64,000 nucleotides of DNA from Rhabditophanes sp. KR3021. Its lineage: Eukaryota > Nematoda > Chromadorea > Rhabditida > Alloionematidae. The position numbers and the translations under genes were made by a program. Shown in pieces: positions 10,701-20,734 of the stretch. Below the pieces are notes generated by a model. That model did not search any database. It was not told the DNA's origin and saw nothing but the letters and a program-made list of their open reading frames with translations. How positions within the stretch are numbered: the stretch's first letter is position 1; each line of letters starts with the position of its first letter. The stretch is from contig CAUJLY010000001.1 in NCBI GenBank assembly GCA_963281155.1, positions 8,432,001 to 8,496,000 on the forward strand, given 5' to 3'.

Positions 10701-11480
10701 CTTGCCTTGGGCATAGTAGATGGCTTTTAAATGGTCCCTCAGACGAGCTCTTGTGTTATCATTTGGATTGTCGATTGTTAAAGGTAGACATTTGTTGCTT
10801 GGTGTTGGAGTATCTTTAGAATCAGGAGCTCCTCTTTTCAACAATTTGTCCGTGAATATTGAAACTGAAAATAAATAAAAGCAATTAAAATATGATTCTT
10901 ATAACCTAAATAAACATTATACAATTAGAATATAATAAGAATGTTGGATGAGCATATGTTAATTATACAATAAATATTTGTAAAATTACTACAATTTGAT
11001 AGCAAATTTATAATAATAAGCGCCAGGCTATTGAATAATGCTAGCAACACATAAACATATTAGTTGGTTCATTAAACAATAGAAGTCATCATTGAAGGTA
11101 GACCAACTTGATTTCCACCAAAAAAAGAATGAAATGATTTCAAGATTTTATTAGCCACTCCTTATTACGGGAAAAATAACAATTAAACGATTTTTTAATT
11201 AATACTTTATTCCATTTAAAAAAAGTAATCTAATTCAACTACCAAAACATTAAATTTACAAAGAAAAGTATATAAATATATTGAATATTATCAAATTAAT
11301 ATGTATGTATAAATAATCTAATCTATTTCAGGCCAATTTAGATATATCATCCAGACAGAAGGTGTCTTAGGTCTATATCGCGGCATCCAAGCAAACTTCC
11401 TAAAAGTAATCCCTGCCGTCTCAATCAGTTACGTAGTTTATGAAAATTGTAGAAAACATCTTGGTGCCTCAATGTCGTAA
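7730..11480 (+). CDS. Mitochondrial carrier, short SCaMC/SLC25A24-like (no EF-hands)
   Basis: Four exons, 7730-8225, 9738-9947, 9996-10031 and 11332-11480, encode 296 residues. The three Solcar repeats show [16 protein letters not shown] and [11 protein letters not shown] at the P-x-[DE]-x-x-K/R positions. The closest family features are those of the ATP-Mg/phosphate (SCaMC) carriers: [40 protein letters not shown] and [20 protein letters not shown]. SCaMCs normally carry N-terminal calcium-binding EF-hands. Here the frame is closed by a TGA at 7714-7716, directly upstream of the ATG, so only the carrier domain remains, like the vertebrate short SCaMC. The protein would sit in the inner mitochondrial membrane. 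Introns 1 (1512 nt) and 3 (1300 nt) are far longer than typical for this window. Exon 2 begins with a sequence repeated at the start of intron 1 (see findings). Confidence 0.9.
8225..8249 (+). repeat. Direct repeat copy 1 at the 5' end of carrier intron 1
   Basis: It begins GGTATGTTCCGAATT, then C, GATA, AA, AAT. The copy at 9738-9762 shares 22 of 25 positions. It overlaps the donor site (G|GTATGT). Confidence 0.85.
8250..9737 (-). other. Inserted intron body with decayed antisense coding-like sequence
   Basis: These 1488 bases lie between the two direct repeats. Read on the minus strand they contain stretches that look like decayed protein coding (for example [39 protein letters not shown] and [19 protein letters not shown]), broken by stops and frame changes. 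The family is not recognised. No clear terminal inverted repeats were seen. This may be the remnant of an inserted gene fragment or mobile element. Confidence 0.45.
9738..9762 (+). repeat. Direct repeat copy 2 at the start of carrier exon 2
   Basis: This is the coding copy, GGTATGTTCCGAATT followed by T, GATA, GG, AAT. It directly follows the acceptor TTCTAG and encodes the start of YVPNLIGI. Confidence 0.85.
10568..10653. repeat. Hairpin-forming inverted repeats in carrier intron 3
   Basis: A perfect 12-bp inverted repeat is present: TATAGACTAGAT at 10598-10609 and ATCTAGTCTATA at 10631-10642, loop 21 nt. An outer pair, AATAGAC at 10568-10574 and GTCTATT at 10647-10653, flanks it. It could be a small MITE-like element or a transcript hairpin. 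Confidence 0.5.
10691..10864 (-). other. Orphan antisense exon-like segment inside carrier intron 3
   Basis: On the minus strand it is preceded by TTTATTTTCAG and followed by G|GTAAGAATT. It is open in one frame for 57 full codons, with split codons at both ends: [20 protein letters not shown] near its start and [20 protein letters not shown] at its end. It looks like a real charged coding exon rather than random AT-rich DNA, but no neighbouring exons could be joined to it. The family is not recognised. Confidence 0.4.
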
Positions 11481-11856
11481 ACATGTTTTACTCAATTTTC
11501 AAGCACATCCATTATTTATTAATCAGATTATATGTGTATTGGTGATCAAGTGAAGTCTTTTAATTACGACGAGTAGCGTTTATTCTTTTATTAGTATCAG
11601 ATTTTTATAGGTTATATTAATTGTTTAAACAAAAATAAAAACATGTTCCGTTTTTTGGATTAATCATATCTTATTCTTTTTGGGGGAGTTTATGTTTTAA
11701 GATATTTATCAAATTGAGTTTGATGGAATCTGGGTAGTTGCTTTTGTGTGGGTCTGATAAAATTGGAAGTATCATAAATAACTGTAAAAAATTCATTTTT
11801 CATAATGTAGTTTTCTGGTATTTAAAGGATTCAAAAGTGTTTACTGGTTATTTGTG
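11481..11856. other. Intergenic gap after the carrier gene
   Basis: This is AT-rich carrier 3' UTR with an AATAAA at 11634-11639, followed by spacer. I see nothing else. Confidence 0.5.
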
Positions 11857-13152
11857 ATGCCATTTTATTATCATAAACCATCAACCCATTTTCACGGGCT
11901 TTTAAAGAAAAGGCTGAATAAATTAGTTCTAATTCTGATTTTCTTGATATTTACTTCCATTGTCATTGATACATTATTTTATAAACCTACTAAGTATGCA
12001 ATTATTGTAGTAGCTGAAAATGAAGAAGCTGTCGAGAAATACAAACTGGCTCAGGCAACAGTAAAGTGTTATGCCGACTTTCGTGGGTATGATTATTTTC
12101 TGATGGTTTACACAGACCATACTAATGACTTTCAACGATATTGTCCCCATGATAATTGGAACTTCGCAAAACAATGTATCGTGGCTCATTTCATGAAAAC
12201 ACTAACTACTGAATACAAATGAATGCTAGTCTTAAATGAATTATTAATAGAATCTCAATACAAGAACAAACCGTAAATTCAGACCTTGATATGAATGTTT
12301 ATTTCATTACCAAGACCACTTCTACCATCGATTTCCTATCGAATTGGGCTGATTATTATTATAGTAGTGAAGGAAATTATCTTGATAACCAAGCAGCTTT
12401 GTTAACAACGGCAATTCGTAAATTTGGATTTGAAAAAAATGAACCTTCTTTCGAGAAGTGTAAAGCTTTTTTATTGGCCGCTAATAATATAGATGAAATC
12501 CAGGCACATTTGGAATGCTTGAAAGAAGTTTTTAGAGGTGATTCTAATACTGTTGATGATTGGAATATTACAACAATGAATAGACAAGTTGAAGTTCTTA
12601 AAAAGGTTTCTAATAGACTGTGGGTTCGAAACGGGAAGCTGTTGAATTACAAATTTACTGCTAACGACTTTTTATTGCCTCATTTCTCCAAAGGCTATGA
12701 TTCAAATTACGATGGTAATTTTTGTCGTTTCAAGGATATGCAGTTGAATTGGGGTATGTTTTCTAGTTATCAAATTTCAGTGGCAACAGGAAAGTCTATG
12801 ATTGATCAAAAAATGAGTGAATTAACTAATATGTATGTTTGTAAATTAAATTATCTATTTATTTTTTTAGGAAGCACACACAATTCATGAACAAAAGCAC
12901 CATTCTAAAATTACCTACCATAATGAAATCACACCAAAATTTGTGGGTTTGGTCAGCGTTTCGTATGGAGGGTGAAAGATTGAGTATTTCCCTGATAAAA
13001 TATACGACAAATATGGAGCCACTTTATTACAGATAATAGCAAAAACATTAGGACATCATATTTGTCAAAGTACTGAAATATGTGAGAAAAGATCTAAGAA
13101 AATACGTTCTGTTGATTGGGTGCATGCCAATAATTCGTGGTTTGTTGTGTGA
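11857..13152 (+). pseudogene. DUF273 family pseudogene (type II membrane protein)
   Basis: The N-terminus (MPFYYHKPS...) has a basic segment and one membrane span (LVLILIFLIFTSIVIDTLFY), then KYAIIVVAENEEAVEKY and ATVKCYADFRGYDYFLM, with the YAIIVV.E... and TV.CYA...GY pattern of the nematode DUF273 family. Family members look like type II Golgi glycosyltransferases, an inference only. The frame breaks with TGA at 12220-12222, where the family normally has Trp, continues broken to about 12290, then resumes (STIDFLSNWADYYY...NYLDNQAALL). A possible short intron at about 12835-12870 leads to a last segment ending WVHANNSWFVV, itself interrupted by TGA at 12973-12975. A recent pseudogene is the best reading. 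Confidence 0.7.
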
Positions 13153-13625
13153 TTTAATAAAATGATATTTATTTATTACGTTTTTTAATTCCGATAGAGT
13201 AATCGTATAATTAAAGGATGCTATGTTGCCAGTCTAGTTATTAGATAAACACCACTTTTTGACATTCATCCGAAACTAGCTAAAACGTTCGAAGAATGCC
13301 CTTTCTTTGTGTTGTATAGCAAATCATGGTGTAAAACTATTAAATTCCCAAATAAATCAATTTGTAAATGCACGTTGTGTAGAGTAACAAAAACATTCTC
13401 CTCAAGTTGTCTTTCTTGTTTTTGTCATCATAAAAAGGGGTCTCTACTAAATTTTAGTCTACTGTCTCAAAGAGAAGAGAGACTTTATTAAAAGTGTTTT
13501 TATTTGATCATCACAAAAGTGATACATATTAATTGTATGTAAATGGTCATCATTTTACGAGTTACCTTATCAAGACATCTTGTTAACTCATATTTAACAA
13601 CAATATTTATAATTTTAGGTCCAAG
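13153..13625. other. Intergenic gap with an unsupported short frame
   Basis: A short plus-strand frame around 13230-13491 contains PFFVLYSKSWCKTIKFPN, which faintly recalls a thiol-redox CxxC region but lacks the motif. I do not call it a gene. The last 70 bp precede the next gene and end in a TTTTAG acceptor-like site at 13613-13618. Confidence 0.35.
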
Positions 13626-15290
13626 ATGAGCAAAAACATGAAGACAGTCCTTAATCTACCCTACCTTTTCAAACGGTGTATTCGAGATTATGAAACTACG
13701 AAAGCCTTAGCGTCAACTTGCCGTTCTTTTTACAATATCGTACACAGGCAGCAAATTGAATTAAGAGTTGACAGAAAAGATTCGACACCTATTAGTTTAT
13801 TGTTTTATTTCAGTAACAATCAAAAACATATTGAGAAGGGCTTGATGAATGAATTGGCTTTTAATAGCTTGATTTTATGCGATAGACATTCAGATTCGGA
13901 TATTAATAATATTTCGAGTATCAAATCTGTGAATGTCTGCTTAAATGTCCTAGATTTTAGTTATCTGAAAGATGGAGTGACAGGACACGAATTAATGAAT
14001 AGTCATCTGTCTTTCTTCACCCAAGAAATCAAAAAGTTCCCTAATTTGGAAAGTATATGTTTCGAGAAATTCTTCTTTTGTTCTTTAATTTCAAACAATG
14101 ATTTTTTTTCCAAATGCCTAAATAATATCAAGTCAAGGAAACTCGAAAAATTGACGGGAATCACATACGATGTGTTTTTGTCTTTCATTCGTAGAAAGAC
14201 TAATTATTTTATTCAAAATCTTCCAAATCTAAAGGGTATTGAAATAATTTGCAATGAAATGTCAAATGTGGAAGAAAGAGATGCCAAGTTGTTAGAATTG
14301 TTTTCGAAGGCATTAGGAAACTGCAAAATTAATTTTGTTATGAAAAACATTTTTTATGGATATCCAAAATGGTCTTTCTACAGAGCTTTGGGGTATTTGG
14401 ATTCAACAAATGAAGATTTGAATGAAAGAAGTTTTAATAAAGGATCTTTAAAATGGTGTGACAATCGTGATGATAATGTTTTAAATACCAAATTAAGAAT
14501 TTATCAAATAGTTTTTGAACTGGTAATGAAATTAAAGAAGCAAAATGTACCTACAAATATCTTTGGTTGCCCAATTATTAATGGAAGCTACTTTTTATTT
14601 AACGACAATTTGCAGATGGGCAGATATTCCTTTTTACAACATATTTGTTTCACCATAAATTATGAATGTACTGCCGAAGCATTCTCTAGAATGACCAAAA
14701 ACATTCGCTTATTCGAGCATCTCAAAGGATTTGAAGTTATTTTTAATAGTTTTGGAGAGCCACACATCTTCAATGCCTACAAAAAACTCCTTCTCGGGGC
14801 CTCGGATAAAATCAAATTGTTAAAAGTCCGAAGATGCCCATTTGTTGATAAGGAATTTGCAACGAAACTTGCCACTAGATACTTCAATCTTAAATGTATC
14901 GCAATTGGATTTCATGATAGAGCTACAACTTTGGTTCCTATCGATTACTTTGCTGATTTCAAAGAACTTGATGCGATATTTGTTGACTTTTGCAGAAACA
15001 CTTGGGTTATTCCCCCTAAAGTGCGACTTTTTGTTATTGAGTGCGGGGAGAATGAAGAAATGAATACGCACAAATTTTATGACCAAGATAATGCGGAAGT
15101 GCAATTAAGGAACAGATTCTTGGTAGTTGATAAAGAAAAAAGAGGCGGATTTTACAATTTTAATGAATCGAACGAAAATAAAATCTATCAAGTAGTTTAT
15201 TGCTATACAATACTCGATTGGAAATTATTTGAAGATTTGGATACTTTCAACTTGTCTTGCAAGCAAACTCCTGAGTATTGCTTTGTTTAG
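13626..15290 (+). CDS. F-box/LRR-like protein (554 aa, intronless)
   Basis: One open exon runs from ATG at 13626 to TAG at 15288. The N-terminus LNLPYLFKRCIRDYETTKA, followed by LASTCRSFYNIV, has the helical pattern of an F-box (LP...L..I...L......L.S.C..F). The rest has loosely repeating leucine-rich segments such as FPNLESICFEKFFF, LPNLKGIEIICNEM and FKELDAIFVDFC. Nematodes have large families of F-box-like substrate adaptors for SCF ubiquitin ligases, and the architecture suggests a similar role. The F-box is divergent, so this is an inference. It resembles in design the minus-strand gene at 19019-20734. Confidence 0.55.
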   Translation: MSKNMKTVLNLPYLFKRCIRDYETTKALASTCRSFYNIVHRQQIELRVDRKDSTPISLLFYFSNNQKHIEKGLMNELAFNSLILCDRHSDSDINNISSIKSVNVCLNVLDFSYLKDGVTGHELMNSHLSFFTQEIKKFPNLESICFEKFFFCSLISNNDFFSKCLNNIKSRKLEKLTGITYDVFLSFIRRKTNYFIQNLPNLKGIEIICNEMSNVEERDAKLLELFSKALGNCKINFVMKNIFYGYPKWSFYRALGYLDSTNEDLNERSFNKGSLKWCDNRDDNVLNTKLRIYQIVFELVMKLKKQNVPTNIFGCPIINGSYFLFNDNLQMGRYSFLQHICFTINYECTAEAFSRMTKNIRLFEHLKGFEVIFNSFGEPHIFNAYKKLLLGASDKIKLLKVRRCPFVDKEFATKLATRYFNLKCIAIGFHDRATTLVPIDYFADFKELDAIFVDFCRNTWVIPPKVRLFVIECGENEEMNTHKFYDQDNAEVQLRNRFLVVDKEKRGGFYNFNESNENKIYQVVYCYTILDWKLFEDLDTFNLSCKQTPEYCFV

Positions 15291-15707
15291 TTCTAATACT
15301 TTATTATTGTTGTTAACTTTTATTAAATAAATGATTTTTCTTAAAATGTGTTTCCTTGTTATTTATGAAAAAACTATTATACTTAATTATCTTACAAGTG
15401 CTTGCCTAAAACCCTGTTCATTCTAGAAAATTTATAATAAAATAGAAGCAAGTCTTTCAAGACTCATTTCTAAAGAGCTAAATATTCAGTTTACTAATTA
15501 ATTAGCTTCCAACTATCTTTTTACACAATCAACTCCCTACCAACTTTGATAAACAAAATTCCATTAAAGATTTTTGGTCGTTGATAATCAACCAAAGAGC
15601 CAAGAAGACACCCTTGTCCAGAGTCAAAAGTTTCGAGACCATCCAAAAAGTTTTGCGCTTACATGCTCAATCTTTTCAAACATAGGTTAACTTTTTTATT
15701 AGGGAAA
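15291..15707. other. Intergenic gap upstream of RNase H1
   Basis: This contains 3' UTR signals (AATAAA-type, about 15325) and a putative promoter. A TTATTAG site at 15696-15702, just before the ATG, may be a (trans-)splice acceptor. I see no gene. Confidence 0.5.
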
Positions 15708-16226
15708 ATGTCGATTATAAAACCAACTGTAGTGTATACGGATGGGTCTTGTTTTAACAATGGTAAAAAAGGGGCTGTTGTAAGTTAATTCACTTTTATA
15801 TATACTCAAAACATCTTCTAGGCAGGGATCGGTGTATTTTGGGGAGACAAAGACGATCGAAATGTAGGGAAAGCCTTCCATGGCAGGCAAACTAATTCAG
15901 CTGCCGAAATTTACGCTGTCATTACTGCCCTCAAAACAGCCAAGGAATTTAACATTAAAAATCTCGTTGTGATGTCAGATTCAACGTATGTCATCAACAG
16001 CATGACTAAATGGGTTAATAGCTGGAAAAAAAATAATTGGAAAAAGTCGGATGGAAAGCAAATTGAGAATAAAGACCTAATCATTGAGTTACATAAATTA
16101 ACGTTGCAAGTAAAACCGACTTACAAACATGTCAAAGCTCATGCCAATGAGTATGGAAATACTCAAGCTGATTTGCTTGCGAGAAATGGGTCTGAGGAGA
16201 AAATTGAATCTAATAAAATGACATAG
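15708..16226 (+). CDS. Ribonuclease H (type 1)
   Basis: Two exons, 15708-15779 and 15822-16226, encode 158 residues. The enzyme cleaves the RNA strand of RNA-DNA hybrids. The four catalytic acids are in place: D12 in YTDGSC, E53 in NSAAEIYAV, D77 in VVMSDSTYVI and D141 in YGNTQADLLAR. The active-site histidine is in HVKAHANEYGN (H131). The length fits a bare catalytic domain. The N-terminal hybrid-binding domain common in eukaryotic RNase H1 is absent, unless an unseen upstream exon exists. An RNase H relic of a retroelement is conceivable, but the intron, intact frame and eukaryotic-type WVNSWKKNNWKKSDGK insertion favour a host gene. Confidence 0.9.
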
Positions 16227-16390
16227 TAAATACTTTTGTTGATTATCACTATAACAATTATTTTTGTTTGTCAAAATAAATATTTGCATATACGTTTTGA
16301 TTTGTTTTTTTCGCTTCGTGGTAAACAAACGTATCGACGCGTCGTCTTTTCCTATTTCATTATTCATTTTATCTTTTTTATAGAGAAAAT

Positions 16391-17019
16391 ATGTTTGCTG
16401 CTATGAATGTTTCCCGTTTATTAACTTCTTCTGTGATTGGAAGCTCTTTGATTGGATCGGGAGTTTTGTTTAGAAAGTCCTTCTGTCAAGCTGCTACCGA
16501 AGGAACTATTTATCAATTTACTGTCGAAGATCCTAATGGGAAGATGGTTTCTCTCGAGAAGTATAGGTAACTTGGCTTATGAATTTAAGAACAATACATT
16601 TTTAATTTAGAGGAAAGGTTGTTGTTATTGCGAATGTAGCTTCTGAGTGCGGATATACCGACAACAATTACAAGTCTTTCAAGGATCTTCTTGCCAAGTA
16701 CAAGTCCAAGGGCTTAGAAATTGCTTGTTTTCCATGCAACCAATTTGGAAACCAAGAAAAGGGATGTGCTTTAGACGTTGAGACTGCTATCAAAGAAAAG
16801 TACGCCGTTGAACCAGATTTTTACGCCAAAATTGACGTGAACGGTAAAAATGAAGCTCCATTGTACACCTTCTTGAAGAAAGAAAAGGGAGGCCTGTTGA
16901 TGGATGCCATCAAATGGAATTTTACTCTCTTTACTGTTGATAGAAACGGAAAGGTAGTCAAAAGATATGGTCCCTCCAAGAACGTCGATATGGACAAAGA
17001 TATTGAAGCTTTGTTGTAA
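16391..17019 (+). CDS. Glutathione peroxidase, PHGPX/GPX4-like, probably mitochondrial
   Basis: Two exons, 16391-16566 and 16611-17019, encode 194 residues. The enzyme reduces hydroperoxides using glutathione or thioredoxin. The catalytic tetrad is visible: peroxidatic Cys in NVASECGYTDNNY (Cys, not selenocysteine), Gln in FPCNQFGNQE, and Trp-Asn in AIKWNFTLF. A second Cys in KGCALDV is typical of thioredoxin-type GPXs. The tetramer interface loop is missing, as in monomeric PHGPX forms. The first 35 residues (MFAAMNVSRLLTSSVIGSS, then FRKSF) are basic, hydroxylated and lack acids, which fits a mitochondrial presequence. The gene sits 165 bp after RNase H on the same strand; an operon is possible but not shown. 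Confidence 0.93.
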
Positions 17020-17434
17020 ATGAACAATCAAATTCATTTTAATAGTTTCCTGTAAGTGTATTCAAGGAAGATATTCTTATTGCTATCTTCTTGATACTAT
17101 TTTTATTGCAATCTTCCAAATAAAGAATATTTTTGATATAATTCCATTTGTTATTAAAATCTGGCAGGCACAACCTATATTCCTTTATTCATGTTATTTG
17201 GTAATGCTTTGTACGTCGTTTATTTATGATCTATACTCTTTCAACAATTTGGTTTATTTCAATTATGCCTCAATCTAAAGAAGGTTGTGATATTAAAAAG
17301 TATGGAGATTATGAAGAATTGATGTGATAAGATCGTCTCGGAAAAAAGATAGATTAGATTGGAATTGCTTTTATTGCCTGATAATGTAGATAAATATATA
17401 TTTTAAATTGACATAAAGTGTATCATTTCGAAAA
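17020..17434. other. Intergenic gap, GPX to UGT pseudogene
   Basis: This is AT-rich GPX 3' UTR (AATAAA near 17120) and spacer. I see no supported gene. Confidence 0.5.
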
Positions 17435-19022
17435 ATGATTTTGTTTTGGTATTGGTATTTTTTCGGTTTAGTAAGTTTTGGTGATGGATTTAAGATATTG
17501 GTTGTTAATCCACAATTTTCATCTTCGCATCTCAAGATATTGGGAGCGATTTCAGATATTTTGGCTAGAGCAGGACATGATGTTGTGAGTTTTGTTTGGA
17601 TATTTTTAAGTTATTCAAATAGACTACATTACTTTCAACAGTTGATCCAGCTTGTAAAGACTCTTTTGGCACAAACTTGTCAAACATAATTTACATCCCG
17701 AAATGTTTGAAATAATGAAACCCAGAAAAAACTTTAAAAAATAATTTGGGAGAGACCCATTTCAAGTTTAGATGGTTTTTAAAAAGTGCGGGTTCATCAA
17801 AACCAGTTTCACCAAACATTGCGAAGAAATCATAAAAAACAATCAACTCCATCAAACTATTAAACAACAACAATTCGATTTAGTGAAGCTTTTGATCATT
17901 GCTTCTTTATGTTTTATGAAGAGTGGATTATCAAAAAACACGTTGTTATTAGTTCAGTCAATTTGATGTCACTAACTAGTGATATGATTGGACTGAGTCA
18001 ACCTAATTCTGTTCCGGAACTGTTTGCGGATTATGGACATGGTAAAATGAGTTTGGTTGATAGGAGTATGAATTTGTATTATTCAGTTATGGGGAAGAAG
18101 TATATAGGGGATGCGATGGAGGCCGAAGAAGATTTTTACAATTCACTTTATCCTAGTAAGAAAGTTAGCATCAGGACAGTTGTCAATGAAGCCGTCTTTT
18201 TTATTACAACTTCACATTGTTTGCTTGATTTTGCCAGACCTGTTTTTCCAAACATATATGATTTAGGAGGATTGACAGTTGGAATTCCTGATCCATTAAA
18301 TGACGAGTTTAGTAGGACCTTACAAATCAACAAGATTAATATAATTATACCATTTGGATCTATGGCCGAGGCAGCTTCAATGCCCCAACAATACAAAGAC
18401 ACTTTTTTTAAATATTTAAAGAGTATCCGAATGTTGCTTTTTTTTACAAATACGAAGAAAAATATAATTTACCAGTGGAAATAACAAATGTTCACATCTA
18501 TAAGTGACTCTCCCAAGCTCCTTACTCGCAACCAATAAAATTAATGGTGTGCTGGGGCACGGCGAAATTAATACGATTCATGAAAGCATTATCATCGACA
18601 AATGCCCTCTCATCATATGTCCTCTTTCCTCAGACCAAGAAAGAAACTCACGTATAGTGGAAAAAACAGGTGTTGGTAAGCAACTTAGCAAGTACCATTT
18701 GGATGATTTAAAAAAAGTAAAAGCACTGATTGATGAAGTTTTTATAAATAATCCAACTTTTAAACAAAATGCAATTCAATTAGAAAGGAAAATAAGCAAA
18801 TTAAGTCAAAACATGACGACTACTTTTGTCAATTTAATTGAATTTGCAGCTGAATATGGTACACAATCAATAATGAAATTAATTGGGTCTGAACAAACAT
18901 GGATTGAAGTTTATAATATTGATATTGTGGCTGTATTTTTGACCATAACGTCAATCATATTGTATGTGTTAATTGTTTTTGTTAGATATATTGTAAAGGT
19001 TAATAAGATTAAGTCAGATTAA
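17435..19022 (+). pseudogene. UDP-glucuronosyltransferase (UGT) pseudogene
   Basis: The N-terminus looks intact: a signal-like start, then FKILVVNPQFSSSHLKILGA and ILARAGHDV, typical of nematode UGTs. A first intron (17584-17641) may be present, but the frame then ends quickly. Later blocks are in other frames: a middle part (SLTSDMIGLSQPNSVPELFA, MSLVDRSMNLYYSVM), a glucuronosyltransferase block (IIPFGSMAEAA) and the UGT signature region (LGHGEINTIHESI, CPLSSDQERNS), ending in a membrane tail. Frame changes occur near 17885-17900 and 18425, and TGA at 18504-18506 replaces the usual Trp before LPQ. UGTs conjugate glycosyl groups to xenobiotics in the ER; this copy appears non-functional. It ends 4 bp into the convergent F-box/LRR-like gene. 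Confidence 0.82.
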
Positions 19023-20734
19023 AATAACCCTTCTAATTCAGTCAATTTCAACCATCTTTGCTCGAAGATTTCAAAATCAGAAGCTACTTTGAGGTAAACA
19101 TTCAGATAATTGGTCATTTGATTGATTCTCCCGTAAGGAACATGGACCAGATGAGTGAAAGTGTGTTCGAGTTTGGTTAAACTTGCTAGATTTGGATTTT
19201 TTTTACATTGAAAGGTGGTTTCGCCTTCTTGGGTTCCATTGACGTTGTAGATGACGAGGACTTTCAACGATTCCGGATACTCCATCTTGAGGGTTGTGTG
19301 GGTATGCCAAAGAACTTTGAGGTTCTTGAAGTGTTTGAAAGCAGTCACATCTTCTTGTTTGTTCATTGATTTGGTTGCAACAATGTTGGTGTGATTTTCA
19401 GGTCCAAAGATATGACTTTGATAGAAAATCAAATTTTCCAATTCAGGAAATTGCTTAGCCGTTTGTTCAGACCAGTGGTTTAGATTGGCTGGACAAGTCT
19501 TGAAAGACAAGGTCTTAAGAGTTGGGGGCAACATAGCAGTTAAGTCAAGGATAGACTTAGTTGCTTCATCATCTTTCTGGTCATTACTAGTATGACGGAG
19601 ATGAAGGAAATGAAAATGAAAAGAAAACTCTTCCAATTTGTTGAAATTCTTCACATTTCTACAGAGGGAAGGCAATCTCTGGAACTGTGGACACATCCAT
19701 GAATCCTTCAGCTTGATGTTCAGAGTTTTCAAGTCTCCGTAATTGCCATCCATTAACTTCATAAAACTACCATCATCCAAATGTTTCGTATCAATAGACA
19801 AAGTTTCAGCTTTGGTAATTTGGATATGATTTGTAATGATGGGTGGAGTAGGGTCATTGAACACATTTAAGGAAACAGTTACTCCGCGTTCATTCAAACA
19901 TTTAATCAAAGTCTTCCAATTGTCCGAATCCATAAGTTGGCCAACAAAAACGCATGAAACAGTAATTGAAAAGACAATATCATTTTTGAATAAATCAACA
20001 AATTTTTTGATAGTATCCTTAGAAGTAGCCATAAAAATTTGACCAAAGGAAATGTTTATTCCGAATTTGTGCAAGTTTCTTAATCCTTCGAAAATGGTCA
20101 TTTTACTGTCAAGTCTATCTGCAAGCAAAAGAATAACCATTTCCCAATCAAAGTTCTTAACACATTTGATGTTATCACTTTTGATGGAATGTATGACGTC
20201 ATAAGGATCAAAGTCCATGTTAAGTTGAAGTGTTTCAGTATTTTTGAAGCAGCCAACAAAGTCGTTAATCCACAAACATTGCGACCCGTCCTCTTTCAAA
20301 TCAATGGCAGATCGTATGCAAATTTGCAATTCCTTGACGTAATCATTGGAGACATTCTTCTTCATCTGATCAATATAGACAGGTCCATTGGCAAAATCGT
20401 TCCATTCAGAAGCCACCGAATCATAAGCCCTGATAGAATCATCCTGACCCCACATCAAATTGAATTTCATCGAAAGATGTCTCTTATTCCATCCATTCCA
20501 CTTGATCCCCAAACCATCAATCGCATTATAGAATACTCGATTACAATTAAGAGCATCCACCAAATGCAATGGTTCCTTAAAGTTTCCGAAAATACTCTTA
20601 GCAATCAAGCCATTTCCAAAAACTTTTTCAAGTAAAGATAATTCTTGGTATCTTCTCAGGAACTCATTTGGAGGTGGTCGATTAAGTTCCTCGCAAAAAG
20701 AAGGTGTCTTGTGAGTGGCAACGATCATCTGCAT
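19019..20734 (-). CDS. F-box/LRR-like protein (571 aa, intronless)
   Basis: A single open minus-strand exon runs from ATG at 20734 to TAA at 19019. The N-terminal 75 residues contain an F-box-like helical region (FLRRYQELSLLEKVFGNGL, PLHLVDALNCNRVFYNAI). The body has irregular leucine-rich segments such as NVKNFNKLEEFSFHFHFLHL, LPPTLKTLSFKTCPANL and FPELENLIFYQ. The architecture parallels the 554-residue gene at 13626. A role as an SCF substrate receptor is inferred from architecture only. The 3' end overlaps the UGT pseudogene tail by 4 bp. Confidence 0.55.
   Translation of the reverse strand: MQMIVATHKTPSFCEELNRPPPNEFLRRYQELSLLEKVFGNGLIAKSIFGNFKEPLHLVDALNCNRVFYNAIDGLGIKWNGWNKRHLSMKFNLMWGQDDSIRAYDSVASEWNDFANGPVYIDQMKKNVSNDYVKELQICIRSAIDLKEDGSQCLWINDFVGCFKNTETLQLNMDFDPYDVIHSIKSDNIKCVKNFDWEMVILLLADRLDSKMTIFEGLRNLHKFGINISFGQIFMATSKDTIKKFVDLFKNDIVFSITVSCVFVGQLMDSDNWKTLIKCLNERGVTVSLNVFNDPTPPIITNHIQITKAETLSIDTKHLDDGSFMKLMDGNYGDLKTLNIKLKDSWMCPQFQRLPSLCRNVKNFNKLEEFSFHFHFLHLRHTSNDQKDDEATKSILDLTAMLPPTLKTLSFKTCPANLNHWSEQTAKQFPELENLIFYQSHIFGPENHTNIVATKSMNKQEDVTAFKHFKNLKVLWHTHTTLKMEYPESLKVLVIYNVNGTQEGETTFQCKKNPNLASLTKLEHTFTHLVHVPYGRINQMTNYLNVYLKVASDFEIFEQRWLKLTELEGLF

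Noticed and set aside
13230..13491. Possible glutaredoxin-like fragment (FFVLYSKSWC)
   Set aside because: The CxxC/CxxS active site and the rest of the fold are missing, and the downstream translation is not redox-like.
15708..16226. RNase H as a retrotransposon relic
   Set aside because: It has an intact frame, a spliced intron and all catalytic residues, with no adjacent reverse transcriptase or LTRs, so a host RNase H is the simpler reading.
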